A stretch of 11,421 nucleotides of DNA from Stramenopiles sp. TOSAG23-2. Lineage: Eukaryota > Sar. How positions within the stretch are numbered: the first letter of the stretch is position 1; each line of letters begins with the position of its first letter. Positions 8,501 through 11,421 of this stretch are shown here, piece by piece. The position numbers and the translations under genes are program-made. The notes beneath the pieces are model-generated. The model was given only the letters and a program-made list of their open reading frames with translations. It searched no databases and was not told where the DNA came from. The DNA is taken from NCBI GenBank assembly GCA_900128395.1, contig LT649935.1, positions 1 through 11,421 on the forward strand. The letters are read 5' to 3'.

Positions 8501-10694
8501 GTCCCATAAACCACTACAGCTAGCATCCTTTGGTTTGTTTGGTATTGGCGTATCTTTGAGTTCTTTATCCCCAAAAAACATTTTAAGTCGTACCAATTGG
8601 ACGACTAAATGGAAAAAGCGCGAGATATCTAACTTTGAATACTTAATGAAAATCAATACCATTGCAGGCCGTACATACAATGATTTGACCCAGTATCCTG
8701 TCTTCCCATGGATTATCAGGGATTATGAAAGCAATGCTTTAAATTTAAGTGATGCTAGTATTTTTCGTGATTTAAAGAAACCAATTGGTGCTCTTAACCC
8801 CGTGCGATTAAATGAGTTTATTTCACGTTATGAACAATTGAAAGAAGATCCTGGTATGATAACACCATTCATGTATGGGACACATTATTCTAATTTAGGA
8901 TCCGTGCTTTATTATCTAATTCGTTTAGAACCATTTACCAAATATTCTCGAGATCTGCAAGGGGGCAAATTAGATCATGCAGAAAGGTTGTTTCATTCAA
9001 TTTCGGAAACATGGGGTAACGTTCTAAATAACCCAAATGATTTAAAAGAATTGATACCTGAATTTTTTTATCTAGCAGAAATGTTTGAAAATGTCAATAA
9101 GGTTGACCTTGGAAATAGACAAGATGGTACAAGGTTGGGGCATGTCAAACTTCCTCCTTGGGCTAAAACCCCAGAAGATTTTGTTCGAATTAATCGGGAA
9201 GCTCTTGAATCTGAATACGTGTCTTCAAATTTGCATAATTGGATAGACTTGATATTTGGATACAAGCAAACAGGTGATGAAGCCTCTAATGCATTCAACG
9301 TATTTTACCATTTAACTTACGAAGGTGCAGTTGATGTGGATGCAATACAAGATCCGATCCAGCGTAGATCTGTTGAGACACAAATTGCTAATTTTGGTCA
9401 GATGCCTTCACAAATTTTTTCACGTCCACACCCAATGAGGATATCGCTAAAAGAATCTTTACAATCGTCTGATGGAGTTGTTATTGGTTTGTACCAAGTT
9501 GTTCAAGGGCCAGTATCAGTAATCTTATTGTCTCCGGAGAAGGATGAAGTTATAGCAATAAATGATACCGGCTATGCAACTACACTTGAGTTTTTACAAG
9601 AGAAGCCTTCTTTCATCAATGGTAAAAACTTCCCATACACGTTTACGTTGAGTAATAGCCAAACGTTTCGTCCATTGGGTGACTTCCCGCCCCCTCGATC
9701 GAAACGTGTGATTCTTGGCCCAAAGGGACGTTCCGTAATAAGTGGTGGATTTTTTGACTGGACAATTAAAGTTACCAATTTAAATTATAAACCTTCTTCT
9801 GTTACAGCAGTGAACAATAGTCTTCCTATAATACAAAGTATTTATCATCATAGAAGCCATGTCACATGTCTTTCTTCTGATATTCTTTCGAAACCTAGAA
9901 AAAGTGATGAAGATGGAGATGCATATGTTGTTGCTGGAAGCAACGATGGCACTATTACGATTTGGGAGTTCATGACACCTAAAAGTCATGATGGAAAATT
10001 TGATGTGCTTACAAAATTATCCAATAACTTCAGTGTTATCGATGATGTTTCTGGACCCCTGCAATGGATTCATGGTCATAGAGCCAAAGTTACATGCGTT
10101 GCACTACAAGTAGATCTTGGTATTGTAATCTCTGGTACATCAAATGGTATCTGCTTAATGCATGATGTTTGGAGCGGTGATTTTTTGCGGTCCTTAAACG
10201 TCATACAATGGGAAGAAGGCTGGGGTGAAAATGAAGAACAAACAGAAAAACGAAATACTAGTAGAAATCTGGAAATTTCTAGTATAATAACGGGCCTGTC
10301 GATTAGTAAAACTGGCAAAATTGTCATTGCAACTGAATCGTGTGTTCATATATTTAGATTAAATGGTGTACACATTTGTGGGAAGCAATTTAATGAGAAG
10401 ATTCTATTTACTCATATTTCGGCTGATTCCAGATTTATTATCGTTATAACGCAATTTTTGGCAACAGGATTTTGGATGCATAATTTTGATATTTTACAAA
10501 CGTTTTGTCTTGTAGATAAAAGCATGGGTGAACACATTGTAGAAAGTGCCGCCGGTACTATTCTTGTCAACAGTAATATAACGTCTAGTGCTTTGTCAAA
10601 TGAGGGGAAAGCGCTTTTCGTAGGCTTACAAAATGGCAGTATATTGTGTGTCAATTGCAAATTGAATTGGAACAGAATGGCATCGAAAGTATGA
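2544..10694 (+). CDS. Giant BEACH-WD40 scaffold protein with a FYVE finger inside its PH domain (WDFY3/Alfy- or LvsA-like)
   Basis: A 2716-residue BEACH-family protein; relatives act as scaffolds in vesicle traffic, lysosome function, cytokinesis and selective autophagy. Domains in order: helical-repeat-like N-terminus (about 1-170), Asn-rich linker (248-264), ConA-like lectin domain (about 287-450), a long helical region resembling the DUF4704/armadillo part of the family (about 590-1560), a charged pre-PH segment (about 1590-1770), PH-BEACH (1775-1992), BEACH (2016-2297), and C-terminal WD40 repeats (about 2400-2716), for example SNDGTITIWEF. BEACH hallmarks include SNFEYLMKINTIAGRTYNDL, QYPVFPW, YGTHYSN, IPEFFYL, LPPWA and DLIFGYKQTG. 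A FYVE finger interrupts PH-BEACH: WIDD at 1834-1837, KHHCRCCG at 1859-1866, RVC at 1890-1892, with zinc ligands C1843, C1846, C1862, C1865, C1870, C1873, C1892 and C1895. This suggests PI3P-membrane targeting (inference). No signal peptide or membrane segment was noticed. The start is set by in-frame TAG at 2526-2528, with A at -3 and G at +4. There are no introns over 8.15 kb. Subfamily placement is uncertain because human WDFY3 carries its FYVE at the C-terminus. Confidence 0.95.
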   Translation: MAATWGMKNDKLTSLHNQNADNIINNLLLFNENDEIKVVKSLLDTLVEGKFDLWTNCIIKSPTHIHIIIFGLLPRLKMDLQIHLLDTFINIVERHVRNAEICRKYKLTHHIITMLLSKEKFVKDMLEKLEKRFIRLLEAIGKHSITTFDLFHYFRPFSHQNGSQVSDVIIDTMLGTAMSTQQNRPPPCVDMDSGGSIRNVKNANDNHLNETRKSTGKSTAALAAAKAFDQDNFDSFLTTSTPNEDTSNSNKNNNYSNYNNHNNNRKSHVNIHLEKVKAIASKLNIISQNGIVILPNIRSWPSSGYTICLFLRPEGVVDRVSDPLFIFRGKEGHGVSAYIVGRHLLLKTMNGKGNDVEVLVENIIDARRWRWLCITHVSRALWRSKISVFIDGQNVFSKRQSYPVAASMTPLNAYIGGFQGQMGPILVFNTAISDAQVQNLFHLASNPRFSVGPPPKHWRRGFFHIVSIPSPSPSFLASSPNKKINAGNNSPKLLPRRNKTGIDEGEVLWKSIYDKIIFAYDPRHRVRHRGENDTVIQLLDLSCNGYNGTLLSPDQGTRLISTNFLLQDAVACGGGAFCLFLPLLLPAVQSGNDFNWPLHVVDHVKCVTPSRFVRIVRLLSALLRNSDTNLVQLSISNGVNILSWILKNSDTNMITLDLWSAINELTNVVIHGPDHAMASDAVSRLMFNLQIWSLATFEIQSQILSALQSKLSLASYVLRSSLVQSFLDSLKLIYKLRPAMTNRNSSHSTDTHGISDSQYCSQACKGFSRDELFAMRRGVLTLIETLVTEDEDRNLNVLYDHIVILLSSVRDRKVVVNSKDILELLVNLMARSERLPNTLRCLVYAAAGQCFVMLLGSNDEHVRKYGLKLTHLLFAQRRLYNLKQLVKNKDSGNSNNPLQQDQEEDNEFSQLRRQKGMVAVGSGNDYGYQGKLSELVAAEMKYNLLQNPYTISTHIGLMEFLCSSKLENHLVKNGKQYVSSLQSEHIHEETSLVLDIILELTMKSDTSSKMKLIVLRDLCILVRANKRNRELIRQNPLYLKKIISLLYGAYHFVAEDNTVENGQKLNKNRTISDQTKKSFIKALLSPTQSVQSIALWMDKLGTMQPEEAWDVISEILRKAGSKLQSIKVHVYEIMVNFVTEQLPSKVPNLIYEFIMSIMVEIIGYNWISLEHLLVSLKQTSEDYNKDLAKNIDSPEKKNLNVGKTYFKTIFSGEEAVKTFFRQIILRVLKRTYNLAKHKLIVPERLPKDGALRWDGASKAAKTWNDVILLLHSTTDFVLGDTWGNARSVETNADDVELISATLLLWGALAGDLGSKPGSGVDEIPDEGSHNAKTDKTYPCTISGIIRPLFPNVVQRLLQLVFHMLQIDCQGIEALGASKEAFRFQQSAVHIASILQRLLHMINVLDHGVKSEEENEDNALTETRERNQKVLLWMIPILHSLILRVRGIEISISNEDPIVLFRQKMVEIIGDVITSAEEILRRKGGDKLFESLVDSPLSSANLDTRLSEWEMYLCNPMFLNTKMKFEETIGTYRKQLNNYQTELLRIYKTLELENELINDDAMERMANGEWKKILSQHENDDLHRLRNKAKFEAWKDHSAKRQSFKILNSLALSHNPWTWRETDLNDSIVHKNQALTRCQSLNASENKFRMRVRIDELTEVKDLLTTMTALSENKIMSESAETIDDIDDGLHALKSRSSLDENFTSSEFREDDDGENDPKRNLSANDTTLVQNSELSIDAHIPEAKILEENDDKSKTEKVLEAAEIAFGQSSWQKGKNEKITFGTIAELILPMCVVKGRVELSSEALYFYGEGFGGAGQDTSSKQIDAKALLRERWIDDDSSNKCFCCQTEIKSGIISSGKHHCRCCGGIFCAECTKHECVLPSLGFHEPVRVCEKCFEREQKKRGGEGVLSIVAQHYSRVLESATTSTLESLKTRRILLNDIIDIRAQRYLLRPCALEIVANERRTAYLFNFVRGKTDTERFFQKLMSHKPLQLASFGLFGIGVSLSSLSPKNILSRTNWTTKWKKREISNFEYLMKINTIAGRTYNDLTQYPVFPWIIRDYESNALNLSDASIFRDLKKPIGALNPVRLNEFISRYEQLKEDPGMITPFMYGTHYSNLGSVLYYLIRLEPFTKYSRDLQGGKLDHAERLFHSISETWGNVLNNPNDLKELIPEFFYLAEMFENVNKVDLGNRQDGTRLGHVKLPPWAKTPEDFVRINREALESEYVSSNLHNWIDLIFGYKQTGDEASNAFNVFYHLTYEGAVDVDAIQDPIQRRSVETQIANFGQMPSQIFSRPHPMRISLKESLQSSDGVVIGLYQVVQGPVSVILLSPEKDEVIAINDTGYATTLEFLQEKPSFINGKNFPYTFTLSNSQTFRPLGDFPPPRSKRVILGPKGRSVISGGFFDWTIKVTNLNYKPSSVTAVNNSLPIIQSIYHHRSHVTCLSSDILSKPRKSDEDGDAYVVAGSNDGTITIWEFMTPKSHDGKFDVLTKLSNNFSVIDDVSGPLQWIHGHRAKVTCVALQVDLGIVISGTSNGICLMHDVWSGDFLRSLNVIQWEEGWGENEEQTEKRNTSRNLEISSIITGLSISKTGKIVIATESCVHIFRLNGVHICGKQFNEKILFTHISADSRFIIVITQFLATGFWMHNFDILQTFCLVDKSMGEHIVESAAGTILVNSNITSSALSNEGKALFVGLQNGSILCVNCKLNWNRMASKV
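3285..3335 (+). repeat. Asparagine-rich low-complexity stretch within the BEACH gene
   Basis: Residues 248-264 contain 11 Asn in 17, encoded by mixed AAT and AAC codons and broken by Ser, Tyr, Lys and His. It lies in the linker between the N-terminal helical region and the ConA-like domain. Such stretches are common in AT-rich protist genomes and usually form disordered linkers. The mixed codons suggest it is not a fresh trinucleotide expansion. Confidence 0.75.
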
Positions 10695-10697
10695 GAG

Positions 10698-10703
10698 AAT
10701 AAA
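10698..10703 (+). promoter_or_regulatory. AATAAA polyadenylation signal candidate, BEACH gene
   Basis: A perfect AATAAA starts four bases after the TGA stop (10692-10694). The glutathione synthetase gene has the same hexamer directly after its stop, which makes use of the signal more plausible. It implies a very short 3' UTR if functional. Confidence 0.4.
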
Positions 10704-10766
10704 AGGGTATGATGATATGATAAGAGAGGAGTAGAGGGCTTATAGCTTATATAGCGTGGTTAAAAT

Positions 10767-10798
10767 ATACGCGAAGTTTGTATGATCATACTTCGTAT
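10767..10798 (+). other. Hairpin and 12-bp palindrome in the 3' flank of the BEACH gene
   Basis: ATACGCGAAG at 10767-10776 pairs with CTTCGTAT at 10791-10798, with a two-base bulge. Between them, GTATGATCATAC at 10780-10791 is a perfect 12-base palindrome, so alternative folds compete. The right arm is part of ATACTTCGTATT (10788-10799), also found after the first gene, and ATACGCG likewise occurs there at 1960-1966. A 3' RNA element or a protein-binding site is possible; neither is shown. Confidence 0.35.
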
Positions 10799-10979
10799 TT
10801 CGTATATTGATATTCGTATTTAAATATAATTTAAAGTTTACGCAGAAGTTATTTACTAAAATTATAAATTAAAAAATGTGCGTATATATTAACTTATTTT
10901 TTAATTTTCGTATGAATGATGGTTAAAATCTAAGTTAAATAATAATTTTAGTTCTCGTGGTAAATACTATTTTTCGTAT
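10792..10979 (+). repeat. Cluster of five direct TTCGTAT words
   Basis: Copies start at 10792, 10799, 10813, 10907 and 10973, all on the + strand. The first two are exactly adjacent and the third starts 14 bases after the second, so the first three start at multiples of 7. The word is rare elsewhere: two copies in the spacer after the first gene and one noticed in coding sequence at 7483-7489. Clustering in one orientation suggests a binding site array or a decayed short tandem repeat. Confidence 0.5.
10866..10907 (+). other. Perfect 12-bp inverted repeat, AT-rich hairpin
   Basis: AAATTAAAAAAT at 10866-10877 is exactly complementary to ATTTTTTAATTT at 10896-10907, leaving an 18-base loop. 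The stem is purely A-T, so it is weak and may reflect base composition. It could help transcription end or 3' processing of the BEACH mRNA. Confidence 0.3.
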
Positions 10980-11052
10980 ATATATATTATACCTTTATAT
11001 TATCGTATATAATAAGGGAGTAAAAGAAATTTATACGTATTTTAAATAATAT

Positions 11053-11370
11053 ATGAGTAAGAGAACATTTTATAATATATATAAGAATGCGCAACAGAAT
11101 GAGATTCATCATGTGAATACTGTATGCTGCAAAAAACTATTATCCAAAGAGGATATCATTCAAAATCATAGTCACCGGGCGATCACTTTCCAATTTAACC
11201 AGGCTAGGGACGATGACGTATACAATGATAAATCAACTTTGAAAACAGTTCCTTTTGTAGTACACACTTCAGATGGGAAGAATTTACCTCCACACGTGCA
11301 GACTAACCAACAAAACATCAGGGAGCAAAAACCCAAGATTTATCACTTGTCAACGTTACTAACTCAATAA
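11053..11370 (+). CDS. Unrecognised 105-codon ORF, possibly an exon or the 5' part of a further gene
   Basis: The frame encodes a 105-residue polar protein rich in Asn, Gln, His and Lys, with a Cys-Cys pair near residue 25-26. It has no signal peptide, membrane segment or motif I can name. In its favour, from about 11075 the DNA becomes clearly less AT-rich than the spacer before it, as in the coding regions here, and an in-frame TAA at 11047-11049 delimits the start. Against it, the ATG has T at -3, unlike the two good genes, and no family is recognised. After the TAA at 11368-11370 the same frame stays open to the window end (17 codons), and TACTAAC at 11357-11363 looks like an intron branch point. 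It may therefore be part of a spliced or broken gene. No function is assigned. Confidence 0.35.
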   Translation: MSKRTFYNIYKNAQQNEIHHVNTVCCKKLLSKEDIIQNHSHRAITFQFNQARDDDVYNDKSTLKTVPFVVHTSDGKNLPPHVQTNQQNIREQKPKIYHLSTLLTQ

Positions 11371-11381
11371 TTTTGTGCATT

Positions 11382-11418
11382 GCAACCACAACCTATTGTC
11401 ACCCAAGACAATGGTTGC
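11382..11418 (+). other. Bulged hairpin at the window end
   Basis: GCAACC (11382-11387) pairs with GGTTGC (11413-11418), and ATTGTC (11395-11400) pairs with GACAAT (11407-11412) around the six-base loop ACCCAA. The left arm has a seven-base bulge. Twelve pairs with half G-C is stronger than the AT-only hairpins upstream. It may be an RNA structure or a chance palindrome in a coding exon running past the window. Confidence 0.35.
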
Positions 11419-11421
11419 TAT

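Larger units (their letters stand above)
10695..11052 (+). other. Non-coding region downstream of the BEACH gene
   Basis: About 360 bases, extremely AT-rich, with no ORF of note and no tRNA-like motif. It contains a poly(A) signal candidate, two hairpin-forming inverted repeats and five copies of TTCGTAT. It should include the 3' end of the BEACH gene and, if the ORF at 11053 is real, that gene's promoter. An in-frame TAA at 11047-11049 closes that ORF upstream. Confidence 0.5.

Noticed and set aside
4814-9989. Several antisense ORFs of 60-110 codons opposite the BEACH gene, and similar ones opposite glutathione synthetase
   Set aside because: They are shadows of strong coding frames. None resembles a known protein or has a plausible context of its own.
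232-10694. Functional cluster or operon of glutathione synthetase and the BEACH protein
   Set aside because: The genes are separated by about 700 bases of AT-rich spacer, each has its own poly(A) signal candidate, and the known roles are unrelated. Adjacency alone is not evidence of a shared system.
10695-11421. Mobile element or CRISPR array suggested by repeated TTCGTAT words and inverted repeats
   Set aside because: No transposase, reverse transcriptase or terminal repeats with target duplication were seen. The repeats are 7 bases with irregular gaps, not CRISPR-like.

Overview
The window looks like nuclear DNA of an AT-rich, intron-poor eukaryote. The evidence is two large uninterrupted genes for typically eukaryotic proteins, strongly AT-rich spacers, an A at -3 and GC after the ATG at both confident starts, and AATAAA right behind both stop codons. 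The standard genetic code fits: one gene ends in TAA, the other in TGA, and neither has internal stops. An intron-free 8.15 kb reading frame fits a protist with few introns, for example an oomycete-like stramenopile, but the lineage is inference. Nothing prokaryotic, viral or mobile was recognised.

Layout: 1-231 is an AT-rich upstream region ending in a pyrimidine-rich stretch. 232-1845 (+) encodes a eukaryotic-type glutathione synthetase. 1846-2543 is a non-coding spacer with a 3' hairpin, a less AT-rich island and two tiny upstream ORFs. 2544-10694 (+) encodes a 2716-residue BEACH-family scaffold with a ConA-like lectin domain, helical-repeat regions, PH-BEACH, BEACH and WD40 repeats. 10695-11052 is a non-coding region with hairpins and a cluster of TTCGTAT words. 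11053-11370 (+) is an unrecognised 105-codon ORF. The last 51 bases contain a hairpin.

The two main genes are head-to-tail and show no obvious functional link: one makes glutathione in the cytosol, the other belongs to a family acting in membrane traffic and autophagy. The most interesting feature is in the BEACH protein. A complete-looking FYVE zinc finger (residues about 1834-1897) sits inside the PH-BEACH domain, between its first strands and the rest of the fold. In animal WDFY3/Alfy the FYVE finger lies at the C-terminus, after the WD40 repeats. The other leads are the TTCGTAT words shared by both 3' flanks and the change in base composition over the terminal ORF. I found no convincing multi-gene system.
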